Shown here: positions 8,956 through 17,479 of the stretch, piece by piece
Numbering within the stretch: position 1 is the first letter of the stretch
How the letters are laid out: each line of letters opens with the position of its first letter
Source of the DNA: an uncultured Victivallis sp.
GTDB taxonomy: Bacteria > Verrucomicrobiota > Lentisphaeria > Victivallales > Victivallaceae
Direction of reading: 5' to 3'
NCBI GenBank assembly: GCA_944389895.1
Contig: CALXOA010000090.1
Coordinates: 1-64,000 of the forward strand
Length of the DNA: 64,000 nucleotides
Position numbers and translations under genes: made by a program
Notes under the pieces: generated by a model
What the model was told of the DNA's origin: nothing
Database searches by the model: none
What the model saw: the letters and a program-made list of their open reading frames with translations, nothing else

Positions 8956-9108
8956 ATGAAGGAATGCAAACTGATGAAACAGAAAATCCGACTTTGTTTT
9001 CTCCCTGCAGACTGTTCTCTCGAACTCAATCCCCCCGGGATGTCGGAGTTCCATTTCCTCAACAGTTTTCCGGTCCCAAAAATTCAAACCGTACAAGCAG
9101 GCAAATGA
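8956..9108 (+). CDS. Small upstream open frame, 50 residues, coupled to the GH127 gene
   Basis: The ATG at 8956 opens a 50-codon frame (MKECKLMKQKIRLCFLPADC at its start, PVPKIQTVQAGK at its end) whose TGA overlaps the ATG of the GH127 gene as ATGA. The basic start and the KIQTVQAGK end resemble, from memory, leader extensions found before FTLIELLVV in some pseudopilins of this phylum, so it could be the relic of a pseudopilin start. It may equally be a leader peptide or noise. No function is assigned. Confidence 0.3.
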   Translation: MKECKLMKQKIRLCFLPADCSLELNPPGMSEFHFLNSFPVPKIQTVQAGK

Positions 9109-10805
9109 AAACAATCAGGATTATTCAGACAAAGGTAGAAGGAGAGCTTGCACGGCGAATCGACGTCACTGCCTGCAAGATGGTTCATCACATCGATGTG
9201 GAAAAAAATTTTACACGCCATTTCAAGTATCCGGTGGAAAAACCGGAGATCCGATCCGGCTTTGTTGGATATGGCATGTTTCTTGACGCGCTGGTCAAAG
9301 CAGCTGCCGTCCTCCGAACACCGGAATTGATTGCATATAAAAAACAGTTGTTCTCCGAACTGGCAGCGACAATGCGCCCGGATGGTCGAATCTCAATTTA
9401 CGCCGATGGCTTCTCCGGGAACTGGGATACACATGAAAGTGCCTACCTGTTGACTGCATACAACAATGACTGGTTGCTTTTTCACGAATACAGATCCCTT
9501 GAAACCGCATTACGACTGGGTAACTATCTAATCAAACACCATGTAAAAACCACCATCGGAATTGAGACCGGTTTGCTTCTACTCTATGAATCCACCGGCG
9601 AACAGGTGTTCCTCGATTACTGCCGCGATGAACTAAAACTGGACTCCCCACCGGAAGTTTATGAAAAAATACTCGCAGTCAACAACATCAACCATGTATA
9701 CACCTTTCTGGCCCGCGCAGTCGCCCAGCTCAAATACGCAGAACTGACCGGCAGGTACACGGGAAACATCCTCGCTGGAGCTGAAAATGCCCTTCACCGG
9801 ATACTCGACCAGGGATACGTTTCGATTTCCGGTTGCTGTACCGGTCCCGGACGCGAAGAATGCGAATGGGGAGAGGTTTGGGATGACACACAGCGCGGTA
9901 CCGGGAAGTGGGGAGAAACCTGTGCAACGGCCTATCTACTCCGACTTGCGGCCGCTTGGCAGAAAATCAGACCATCGGCTCGCATCAGTGACCTTCTGGA
10001 AAGGGTCACCTATAACGCATTTTTTGCTGCGCAGTCCATCGACGGTATGCGCCAACGTTACTTTCTCTCCCATGAAGAGCCGCGTTCCTGGTATGACGAT
10101 GAGTATTACTGCTGTCCTAATAATTTCCGCCGCATGATGTTCGAACTACCGGCGGCACAATTTTCCACCTGCCGGGATGCGCTGGTTATCAATTTTCACG
10201 CGGCGGGAAGCGCGAAAGTTAATGTCGCAGGCGCGGAAGTTAAAATTGCTCTACACGGAGATTATCCCTATGATTCCAGGATGGAGTTGACTGTGGACGC
10301 TCCGAAATCGGTAACCTTCACGTTACTCATTCCGGTTCCGAAATGGTGCGAAGATTTTTCCGCCTGGGGAGGCGGACACCGTTTTACGGCGAAACCGGGA
10401 AGTTTTCTGGAGATCCGCCGGGAGTGGTGCGGTCAGATACAATTTCATCTGCTGTTTCCGATGAAGGTACGACTGGTTCGCGGTCGCGAAGCGCAAAAGG
10501 AACGGGTTGCACTGCTACGCGGCCCTCTGCTTTACGCCTACAACCGGAAATGGAATGGGAAGTCACCTGATGAAGTGATGCTGGATGCCGAACGTCCAAT
10601 CATTTATGCAGAAGGAACCCTCCGGGCATTCGACATAGACGGCAATACACTGGTCTTTACCCCCTTCGGTGATCCTGATGCGGAACGTACCTATTTACAC
10701 GTTGCCGGTGGAGAAAAATTAATTGGTGATGACGAACTATTTCGAGTGCAGACAGAGCTTACCATATCGGAGGCGGAACTGGAAACAGAAGCAGTTTTCA
10801 GATGA
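9105..10805 (+). CDS. GH127-type beta-L-arabinofuranosidase
   Basis: This protein of 566 residues matches the (alpha/alpha)6 GH127/DUF1680 family. WGETCATAYLLRLA carries the conserved Glu (about 271) and Cys (273), and YYCCPNNFRRM carries the Cys pair (336-337). In the characterised family member HypBA1 the equivalent Glu and three Cys bind zinc, and one Cys is the nucleophile. DGFSGNWDTHE and a C-terminal beta-sandwich also fit. There is no signal peptide, so the enzyme is probably cytoplasmic and releases L-arabinofuranose from imported oligosaccharides. The ATG at 9105 is preferred over the longer frame from 8964, whose first 47 residues look non-family. A pseudopilin gene follows 59 bases downstream. 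Confidence 0.88.
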   Translation: MKTIRIIQTKVEGELARRIDVTACKMVHHIDVEKNFTRHFKYPVEKPEIRSGFVGYGMFLDALVKAAAVLRTPELIAYKKQLFSELAATMRPDGRISIYADGFSGNWDTHESAYLLTAYNNDWLLFHEYRSLETALRLGNYLIKHHVKTTIGIETGLLLLYESTGEQVFLDYCRDELKLDSPPEVYEKILAVNNINHVYTFLARAVAQLKYAELTGRYTGNILAGAENALHRILDQGYVSISGCCTGPGREECEWGEVWDDTQRGTGKWGETCATAYLLRLAAAWQKIRPSARISDLLERVTYNAFFAAQSIDGMRQRYFLSHEEPRSWYDDEYYCCPNNFRRMMFELPAAQFSTCRDALVINFHAAGSAKVNVAGAEVKIALHGDYPYDSRMELTVDAPKSVTFTLLIPVPKWCEDFSAWGGGHRFTAKPGSFLEIRREWCGQIQFHLLFPMKVRLVRGREAQKERVALLRGPLLYAYNRKWNGKSPDEVMLDAERPIIYAEGTLRAFDIDGNTLVFTPFGDPDAERTYLHVAGGEKLIGDDELFRVQTELTISEAELETEAVFR

Positions 10806-10864
10806 ACTTTTCAAGAACAGGCAAAGATTCGGATGAAACTCAACACTGAAAATGAGGATGTATT

Positions 10865-11569
10865 ATGAGAAAGTGTTTCTCTCTGATTGAACTCCTTGTC
10901 GTTGCCGCAATCATTGCAATTCTGGCCGCTCTGCTGCTGCCGAGTCTGGATGCCGCACGCAAACGCGCCTATACAACACAATGTACCGGTAATCTGAAAC
11001 AAATCGGATTTGGTTATCTGTTTTACTCTGACAGTAATAACGGACTCTTTCCGGTTGTCGGCTGGAATACCAATGACGAAATCAAAAAACTCATCGGCGC
11101 ATTTGACGCGGATGCAACCAACGAACATACATGGTTGCCGGGGATGCTTTGTCCGCAGGCTACTTTCGCATTCCGGAACAACAATATGTCGCTCTACTCT
11201 TACGGAGCAAACCGTGCCACAATTGAAAACGACGGCCACGATGACTTTTCAATGCAGGATGTAGGAGTCTGGTATAACGGAAACAACAACCCCAAGCGAT
11301 GGTTCAACCAGAAACGAATCATCAATCCTTCGACGAAGTATCTCATCATGGATGCGATGGACTGGTGGACAGCCGTCCTCGATGGTCGGAGTACGATCGC
11401 CTATTATCGAGTTCACGCCCACGAACTGGGCGATATGAAACCAGCTTTCCGTCATAACAACGAATCAATCAACATGCTGTTCTTTGACGGCCATGTCAGG
11501 AACCTCGGTTATCGTGTTGTAGAGTTCAGCGGCGACAGGCGTACCCCATGGTGCGGATACGTACGGTAA
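10865..11569 (+). CDS. Prepilin-type pseudopilin, copy A of the GH5 cassette
   Basis: [20 protein letters not shown] is a prepilin signal with Glu at +5. It is followed by [20 protein letters not shown] and, near the end, a variant H-X10-DG motif ([15 protein letters not shown]) with one extra residue. GAGG lies 7 bases before the ATG. It sits between the GH127 and first GH5 genes and is paralogous to the pseudopilin at 13294, with matching phrases MDAMDWW / SDAMDWS and HDDFS / NYVADDW. It is probably a membrane-anchored pilin-like accessory to the following secreted enzyme. Confidence 0.88.
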   Translation: MRKCFSLIELLVVAAIIAILAALLLPSLDAARKRAYTTQCTGNLKQIGFGYLFYSDSNNGLFPVVGWNTNDEIKKLIGAFDADATNEHTWLPGMLCPQATFAFRNNNMSLYSYGANRATIENDGHDDFSMQDVGVWYNGNNNPKRWFNQKRIINPSTKYLIMDAMDWWTAVLDGRSTIAYYRVHAHELGDMKPAFRHNNESINMLFFDGHVRNLGYRVVEFSGDRRTPWCGYVR

Positions 11570-11648
11570 CTTGAATATTCACCAGCAAAGAGATTACCGG
11601 CGTCAGATTCAACATCAATAGTTACAGTAAAACAGGAGGAGACGGGGT

Positions 11649-13232
11649 ATGATGATCAGCAAATCAGTATTGTCGGCACTGTTCGCATTCAGTCTGACCG
11701 CCTCGGGAGACATACTCGAATACCAATTTAATCCTCAAGCAACGGCCGGCTGGAAAATGCCGGAAACCGTCTCGGTCGTGAATATCGACGGAGAGGAAAC
11801 ACTACGCTTTGACGTGAAACAGGGAACCCGTAACAGTGATGTCGTGATCATTCCGTTCGATCTGAAGCCTTTTTACGGCAAAGAACTTCTGTTCTCATGC
11901 GAAACAAAAAGCGAACACCTTACCGCGCCGAAAAACATCTGGCTGGGGGGGAAATTCATGTTGCACTTCATCAGCGACAAACAACAATTCTGGCCGCAGG
12001 CACGGCAGCTCTGGGGAAATTACGACTGGAGTCTGACTGTATTCCGGGCAAAGATTCCCGTTGGCAGTACCGGGGGAGAGCTGATTGTCGGAGTTCAGGA
12101 GTCAACCGGAGTCTTTTACATCCGCAATATCAAGGTCCAGGAATTTGATATCACAACCGTTTTTCCGAAAGCAAACCTGCCGGAAAACTTCAAATGCCGC
12201 TACACGGATCGTGTAAAAAAACAGTCTCCACTCCGGGGAGCCATGTCTCCCGCGGGGTACCGTAAGGGAGACCTTGAAGAACTGGCGAAATGGAATGCAA
12301 ACCTGTTACGCCGTCAGATCATTCGAGGCTGGGGAGATAATGAGATCAACAAGGATCCGGTCGAGTATCTCCAGTGGATCGATTCCACTATCGTACAACT
12401 CAGGCAGCAACTCGACGATGCGGAAAAACTCGGTATCGCCCTGATTATCGATCTGCATACGCCTCCCGGGGGGAAAACCATTTACGGAGATATGGCGATC
12501 TATCACGATCCCCAATACCTGGAGTGCTTCCAGGAATCCTGGAGACGAATTGCAACCGCCTGCAAAGGTCATCCGGCACTCTGGGGATACGACATTGTAA
12601 ATGAACCCATGCAGACTGTAATCACCGGCAAAACTTATATGGACGTCTATGCGGAAACGGCAGAAATCATCCGTTCAATAGACCCTGAGACACCGATCAT
12701 CATCGGAGCCAATGAAGCTTCCATCGCCTCTGCTTTCCGATACTTCATACCATTGGACATGGAGAACATCATCTATCAAGTCCATATGTATACGCCCGGC
12801 AGTTACACCCATCAGTATATCGGTTTCGACTTCGTAAACGACAAAAACATTAATTTGAAACCTTACCCCGGACGTTTTGACGGTGAAGACTTCGATGCCG
12901 GACTGCTCCGCAAATATCTGCAGCCGGTACGCGATTTCCAGCTCAAGTACGGTGCAAGAATCTATTGTGGAGAGTTTGCCGCCGTGCGTTGGGCTCCCGG
13001 AGCAGAACAATACATGGAGGACCTGATTAAAATCTTCGAAGAGTATGGCTGGGACTGGAGTTATCATGTATTTCGCGAATGGAACGGCATGAGCGTCGAA
13101 CACTCCGAAGATCCCACCGTGATGGAACCGGTGGCAAAGGATACCGGCCGGAAAAAGATGTTGCTGCGGTATTTCAAACGTAACAAACCATTCAGGTTCT
13201 CAGGCGAAAAATCAAATCATTTTCTACCATAA
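11649..13232 (+). CDS. Secreted GH5-family glycoside hydrolase with N-terminal jelly-roll module, copy A
   Basis: After a signal peptide (SVLSALFAFSLTASG) residues about 20-180 form a beta-rich module (GGKFMLHF, YDWSLTVFRAKIPVG, STGVFYIRNIKV). Residues about 190-510 are a GH5 TIM barrel: IALIIDLHTPPGG, DIVNEP with acid/base Glu319, and YCGEF with nucleophile Glu442. GH5 members act on beta-glucans, mannans and related polymers; the exact substrate is not readable here. GGAGG lies 9 bases before the first ATG. It is closely paralogous to the GH5 at 14149, with the same catalytic spacing and the shared WAPGAEQY and FEEYGWDW segments. Confidence 0.9.
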   Translation: MMISKSVLSALFAFSLTASGDILEYQFNPQATAGWKMPETVSVVNIDGEETLRFDVKQGTRNSDVVIIPFDLKPFYGKELLFSCETKSEHLTAPKNIWLGGKFMLHFISDKQQFWPQARQLWGNYDWSLTVFRAKIPVGSTGGELIVGVQESTGVFYIRNIKVQEFDITTVFPKANLPENFKCRYTDRVKKQSPLRGAMSPAGYRKGDLEELAKWNANLLRRQIIRGWGDNEINKDPVEYLQWIDSTIVQLRQQLDDAEKLGIALIIDLHTPPGGKTIYGDMAIYHDPQYLECFQESWRRIATACKGHPALWGYDIVNEPMQTVITGKTYMDVYAETAEIIRSIDPETPIIIGANEASIASAFRYFIPLDMENIIYQVHMYTPGSYTHQYIGFDFVNDKNINLKPYPGRFDGEDFDAGLLRKYLQPVRDFQLKYGARIYCGEFAAVRWAPGAEQYMEDLIKIFEEYGWDWSYHVFREWNGMSVEHSEDPTVMEPVAKDTGRKKMLLRYFKRNKPFRFSGEKSNHFLP

Positions 13233-13293
13233 CAGGAGAGTTTCTGAAACCAGCATTTTTCAACTTGGCAACACTTAAGAAAGAGAAAACAAT

Positions 13294-14034
13294 ATGAAAA
13301 GACATTTCACCCTCATCGAGTTGCTCGTAGTGATTGCAATCATCGCAATTCTGGCGGCAATTCTGCTGCCCGTGCTGAACCAAGCACGCAGCAATGCATA
13401 CAAAACCCAATGTATCAACAACATGAAGCAGATCGGAACCGGAATATACCTTTATTCGGAAACCTACCATGGTGTGATTCCTCTGCTTCTGAGCTGTAAT
13501 GAAGCATTCAAGAAAATGTTCGGAGCTTATGACAGTACAGCCGCATCACAACCTGACTATAATGCTCACATGTGGGTTCGCCAGATGTTGTGTCCCAGCG
13601 CGATGTATGCAGTACAGGATCTCGCTGGACGCAAAAACATGGGTAATGAATCTTACGGGACCAACCGCTTTCCCGCAGAAAATGACGGGAAACTGAACTA
13701 CGTTGCGGATGACTGGCCGGCATGGTATGACCCCAATGAGAGAAATCCACGAATGTTCTTTGAACTTGCCAGAGTTGTTGCTCCGTCAACCAAATTCTAC
13801 GCTTCGGACGCAATGGACTGGTCGATTGATAGAAACAACTGTTCTCTCGCCAACTATCAACTGAAACTGGCCTCCGGAACAAGTGGTGGAATGACAGTCG
13901 CCTATCGCCACCGAAATGCCACCAATATGCTCTATTATGACGGTCACGTTGAAACGCTGAGAAGTCCTGAAGTCGTTTTCCTGGAGGGAGGAATCGATAA
14001 TCGTATTCATTGGGCAGCCTATACCCGGCAATAA
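13294..14034 (+). CDS. Prepilin-type pseudopilin, copy B of the GH5 cassette
   Basis: [20 protein letters not shown] begins with a short basic leader and cleavage before F. It is followed by [25 protein letters not shown] and a C-terminal [13 protein letters not shown], the H-X9-DG motif. The SD (AAGAG) is weak. It lies 61 bases after the first GH5 gene and about 115 bases before the second, repeating the order of copy A. The local sequence is AT-richer than most of the window. Confidence 0.9.
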   Translation: MKRHFTLIELLVVIAIIAILAAILLPVLNQARSNAYKTQCINNMKQIGTGIYLYSETYHGVIPLLLSCNEAFKKMFGAYDSTAASQPDYNAHMWVRQMLCPSAMYAVQDLAGRKNMGNESYGTNRFPAENDGKLNYVADDWPAWYDPNERNPRMFFELARVVAPSTKFYASDAMDWSIDRNNCSLANYQLKLASGTSGGMTVAYRHRNATNMLYYDGHVETLRSPEVVFLEGGIDNRIHWAAYTRQ

Positions 14035-14148
14035 TAAGGACATCCAGAAAAAGATCCGATACGGATGACCTGTAATTCAAAATATGGCAAAACTCAGTCT
14101 ATCGGCGATTCTCCAAATGTACCACACCATATCGTTCAAGGAATGAAA

Positions 14149-15696
14149 ATGAAATTTCTGGCTGCAGTGACGTTACTGGTCGGCTGTCTGCAACTTTCAG
14201 GCGGACTGCTCACCCCGATAACCGGAGTTCCGGATTGGCGAACTTTTCAATGGGAAACAGATGAATTTTCCCGCCAGGAGGTACGGGACGGAAAAACTTT
14301 CTTCGTTGTCGACGTTCCGCAGGGAAAAGAAGGAGGTGTTCATGGTTTCATCACCCATTTTAATGTCCAATCGATCACCGGCAGATATCTGACCTGGGTG
14401 ATCCGCTACCGGGTAACCGGCGTCTCGGAACCGGATCTACCCTATCTCGGCAGCAAATTCCTGATCAATTACAACTTCAACGGGAGTTCCGTCTATCCAG
14501 AAGCGCTGTTGAAGCGCGGTACGCACGACTGGGAAACCGCCCTTTTTACTGTTGAAATTCCTCAGGGGGTAACTGAGGTGCTGATGCATCTCGGTCTGCA
14601 AAATTCCAGCGGGAAAATCGAATATGAGATGGATTCCTTTGAGATCGGCATCGGATTCTCACCGGAAAATCGAAAAAATCTGGACTACATCGTGAAATAT
14701 CCGGAGAAGGTTAGGAACCATCCCCGGTTACGCGGAGCAATGTTTGAAGGACATCTCATTCCTGAACAGAATTTCCAAACTTTTGTGGAGTGGAATGGTA
14801 ACCTGATTCGTGCCCAGATCACCCGAAACTGGGGGAGATATGGTACCGATCTCGACGTGGAAGAATATCTCAACTGGTTCGAAATGCGTCTGAAGCAGAT
14901 TGATGAAAACTCTAAAACAGCTTTGAAGTACGGCATGAAAATAGTGATCGATCTTCACTCTCCGCCCGGTGGTCGGATTGATCCGAACAATATGCGGATG
15001 TTCTATGACCCCCAATATGCCGATGCTTATCTGGAATGCTGGCGCAGGATTGCGTCACGTTTCAAAGACAATCCGGCCATATTCGCTTACGATCTGCTCA
15101 ACGAGCCGGTTCAATCGCTGCCTTCCGGATGCGATTACTGGGAACTGCAGCGGCGTGCAGCTGAAGAGATCCGGAAAATCGATCCGGATACCCCCATCAT
15201 CTTTGAATCCAACGAGTCGGCTCGTGCCAGGACATTCGCCTATCTGTCCCCGATTCGCATGAATAACATCATCTACCAAGCACACATGTATGAACCGACC
15301 GAATATACGCATCAGCGCCTGAACGGAGAAAACGGCCCGATCATCACCTATCCGGGAATCATCAACGGAGAAATGTGGAACAAGGAGCGTCTACGCAAGG
15401 AATTTCAGCCGGTTAGGGAGTTCCAGCTCCGTCACAATTGTATCATTTATGTAGGAGAGTTCGGTGTTGTCACCTGGGCGCCAGGTGCCGAACAATATTT
15501 AAAAGACTGCATTGAACTTTTTGAAGAATACGGTTGGCACTGGAGTTACCACGCTTTCCGTGAGTGGGAAGGATTTGATATCGAAAAGGTTGGCAACGCT
15601 CCTGGCCAGCTTGAAACGGTTCCGATGACACCGCGGAAAAAGGTTATTCTGGACGCATTCAAACTCAATCATCGCTTCAGCAATGACAGTCACTGA
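14149..15696 (+). CDS. Secreted GH5-family glycoside hydrolase with N-terminal jelly-roll module, copy B
   Basis: The start at ATG 14149 was chosen because AAGGA lies 6 bases upstream. It gives MKFLAAVTLLVGCLQLSGG, a signal peptide whose LVGC could be a lipobox, so membrane anchoring is possible. A jelly-roll module follows (GSKFLINYNF, HDWETALFTVEIPQGV), then the GH5 barrel with DLLNEP (Glu319) and YVGEF (Glu437). It has the same domain order and catalytic position as the GH5 at 11649, so the pair arose by duplication together with the preceding pseudopilin. It is the last gene before a strong terminator. Confidence 0.9.
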   Translation: MKFLAAVTLLVGCLQLSGGLLTPITGVPDWRTFQWETDEFSRQEVRDGKTFFVVDVPQGKEGGVHGFITHFNVQSITGRYLTWVIRYRVTGVSEPDLPYLGSKFLINYNFNGSSVYPEALLKRGTHDWETALFTVEIPQGVTEVLMHLGLQNSSGKIEYEMDSFEIGIGFSPENRKNLDYIVKYPEKVRNHPRLRGAMFEGHLIPEQNFQTFVEWNGNLIRAQITRNWGRYGTDLDVEEYLNWFEMRLKQIDENSKTALKYGMKIVIDLHSPPGGRIDPNNMRMFYDPQYADAYLECWRRIASRFKDNPAIFAYDLLNEPVQSLPSGCDYWELQRRAAEEIRKIDPDTPIIFESNESARARTFAYLSPIRMNNIIYQAHMYEPTEYTHQRLNGENGPIITYPGIINGEMWNKERLRKEFQPVREFQLRHNCIIYVGEFGVVTWAPGAEQYLKDCIELFEEYGWHWSYHAFREWEGFDIEKVGNAPGQLETVPMTPRKKVILDAFKLNHRFSNDSH

Positions 15697-15810
15697 CACA
15701 TGATGAGAACGTTTCAACGCAGTTCAATGTAACCGCGGAAAGAAGTCATCTGAAAACACGGCAAAGCAATACTAATTACATTACGGGAACCATACCACCG
15801 TCTTACCTCA

Positions 15811-15854
15811 ATCATGTTTCCCCCTCGGGCGGGAAACATGATGGTTTTATTATT
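15811..15854 (+). terminator. Strong Rho-independent terminator of the GH127/GH5 cassette
   Basis: ATCATGTTTCCC (15811-15822) pairs perfectly over 12 bases with GGGAAACATGAT (15831-15842) around an 8-base loop, followed by GGTTTTATTATT. The rest of the 420-base gap between 15697 and 16117 shows no gene or other clear signal. Confidence 0.85.
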
Positions 15855-16117
15855 CAAAAATGTCTTTTCTCTTGCCGGAATCTCGTAAAGGATAAAAAAG
15901 CGGAAAATGTATGTTTGTAATACCTCATCCTCTCAAAAGTAAACCACCTTCTATTATTTCGTGAACCAGTCAATTCTTTCCTGTCCGAGTTATATTTCTG
16001 TAAAAAAGCTGGAAACTGCGATTCCTCCATTGTTTTATCCCGTTTCCCGAAGTATGGTATGACTTCAGACAGGACAATTTCCGAAACCACCGCCACGAAA
16101 GAAAGGGAACTGGTACC

Positions 16118-17158
16118 ATGTCCATCCAGAAATTCGTCATCAGCAATGACCCGACCCTGTATGAAGCCTGGCCAGATGTCACGTTGACCACCTCAGGAAA
16201 ACTGGTCTGTGTGTTCAATGAATGCACTCACCACGGCGACCGTTCCTATACCAGGATCATGCTGACCGATTCCTGTGACCGCGGCCGCAGCTGGACCCCG
16301 AAACGACCACTTACGGAAGGGACACGCAATCGAGGGTACTTCTACAACTGCCCCCGGATCAGCCGCCTTTCCGACGGCAGGCTCGTCGTGATCGTCGATA
16401 AGCTGCTCCAGTCTTCCGGAGAACGGGACCTTTCCTTTGCACGAAACATCCTTTACTTCTCAACTGACGATGGAGCCACCTGGAGCGAACCGATCGAAAC
16501 TCCTCTGACCGGCATTGTACCGGATAAACTGCTCGAACTCGAATCCGGCCGCTGGATCATTGCCGCACACTCCCGAAAAGATGGAAATCTCACGCAATAC
16601 CTGCGTTTCTCCGACGATCGCGGGCTGAACTGGAGCGAACCGGTCGAAGTCGCACACGTCCCGGGGCTGGAACTCTGCGAAGTTTCGCTCCTCCCCGTCG
16701 GCGGCAGTGATCTGGTCGCTTTCCTGCGTGAAAACAGCTTTCTCGGGTATGACTGCAAGAAGACGATCTCACATGACAACGGTGAGAGCTGGGGGCCGGT
16801 AACCGACTTTCCGTTGCCGGGTTGCCACCGGCCGGTCGCGGGACTCCTGAAGGACGGCAGGGTGCTGATCACCTACCGGTTCATGCAGGGCGGAAAAGGG
16901 TGGCTGGGACACTGGACACAGAACTTTTTCGCAGCAATAACCGACCGGGAATCGATTCTCTCCGAAAAACGGGGAGAAGCCTCCACCCGGATCCTGCCGG
17001 TCGATTTCGACCGTTCCCCGAACTCCGATCTCGGTTATTCCGGCTGGGTGCAGTTCGATGACGGAGAGATCTACATTGTGAACTACATCGTCGATGACGC
17101 CATCGACAAGGGGCAGATCCGCGGTTACGCCCTCCGGCCGGAGGAGTTTCTGCTGTAA
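16118..17158 (+). CDS. Sialidase-like six-bladed beta-propeller protein (BNR/Asp-box)
   Basis: Asp boxes of the form S-x-D-x-G-x-x-W recur near residues 52 (DSCDRGRSW), 115 (STDDGATW), 170 (SDDRGLNW) and 218 (SHDNGESW). This is the signature of the GH33 sialidase and related exo-hydrolase fold, and PRISRLSDGR fits blade starts. There is no signal peptide, so a cytoplasmic role on imported glycans is more likely than a cell-surface sialidase; the substrate is not determined. An AAGGGAA ribosome site precedes the ATG. It stands alone between a terminator and a regulatory region. Confidence 0.8.
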   Translation: MSIQKFVISNDPTLYEAWPDVTLTTSGKLVCVFNECTHHGDRSYTRIMLTDSCDRGRSWTPKRPLTEGTRNRGYFYNCPRISRLSDGRLVVIVDKLLQSSGERDLSFARNILYFSTDDGATWSEPIETPLTGIVPDKLLELESGRWIIAAHSRKDGNLTQYLRFSDDRGLNWSEPVEVAHVPGLELCEVSLLPVGGSDLVAFLRENSFLGYDCKKTISHDNGESWGPVTDFPLPGCHRPVAGLLKDGRVLITYRFMQGGKGWLGHWTQNFFAAITDRESILSEKRGEASTRILPVDFDRSPNSDLGYSGWVQFDDGEIYIVNYIVDDAIDKGQIRGYALRPEEFLL

Positions 17159-17210
17159 ACGCCGGGTCCCCGCCGGAACCGCTTCAGCCGGGAGGAAGGA
17201 GTTCTTTACA

Positions 17211-17230
17211 AAAGGTGATATATCAACTTT
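17211..17230. promoter_or_regulatory. Candidate operator, 20-bp near-perfect palindrome
   Basis: AAAGGTGATATATCAACTTT is a palindrome except for one G/T-type mismatch pair. It lies 14 bases upstream of the -35 of the next promoter. It shares TATATCAA with the minus-strand reading of the dyad at 3204-3224. A repressor or activator site is inferred. Confidence 0.5.
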
Positions 17231-17244
17231 TTTTGAAAATCAGG

Positions 17245-17272
17245 TTGCATTTTGCCGGATTTGTTCTATAAT
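17245..17272 (+). promoter_or_regulatory. Promoter of the URO-D-like gene pair
   Basis: TTGCAT (17245-17250) and TATAAT (17267-17272) are 16 bases apart. The leader to the ATG at 17480 is about 200 bases and contains no convincing gene or known riboswitch pattern. Confidence 0.55.
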
Positions 17273-17479
17273 TAATGCATTGTATCCTGAAACACCTGTC
17301 CGGAAAACAACTCGCGATCGCGGTAATGAGGCGGAATCCCGCCCGGGATCAGCACGGACGATTCAGGATGAGGAGCGGGTCCGTCTCCCCCCCGGCAATT
17401 CTGCATTGCTGATTGGCAATTGAGTCTTTTTCGGTGGAGAGGCTTCCCGGCAACCAAAAAGAGTTCTGGAGCTGTTTTG

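Larger units (their letters stand above)
10865..15696 (+). repeat. Diverged tandem duplication of a pseudopilin-GH5 gene pair
   Basis: The unit 10865-13232 (pseudopilin plus GH5) and the unit 13294-15696 (pseudopilin plus GH5) have the same order, strand and domain structure, with recognisable protein similarity throughout both genes. DNA identity is low enough that the duplication is old. Boundaries are approximate. Confidence 0.7.
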
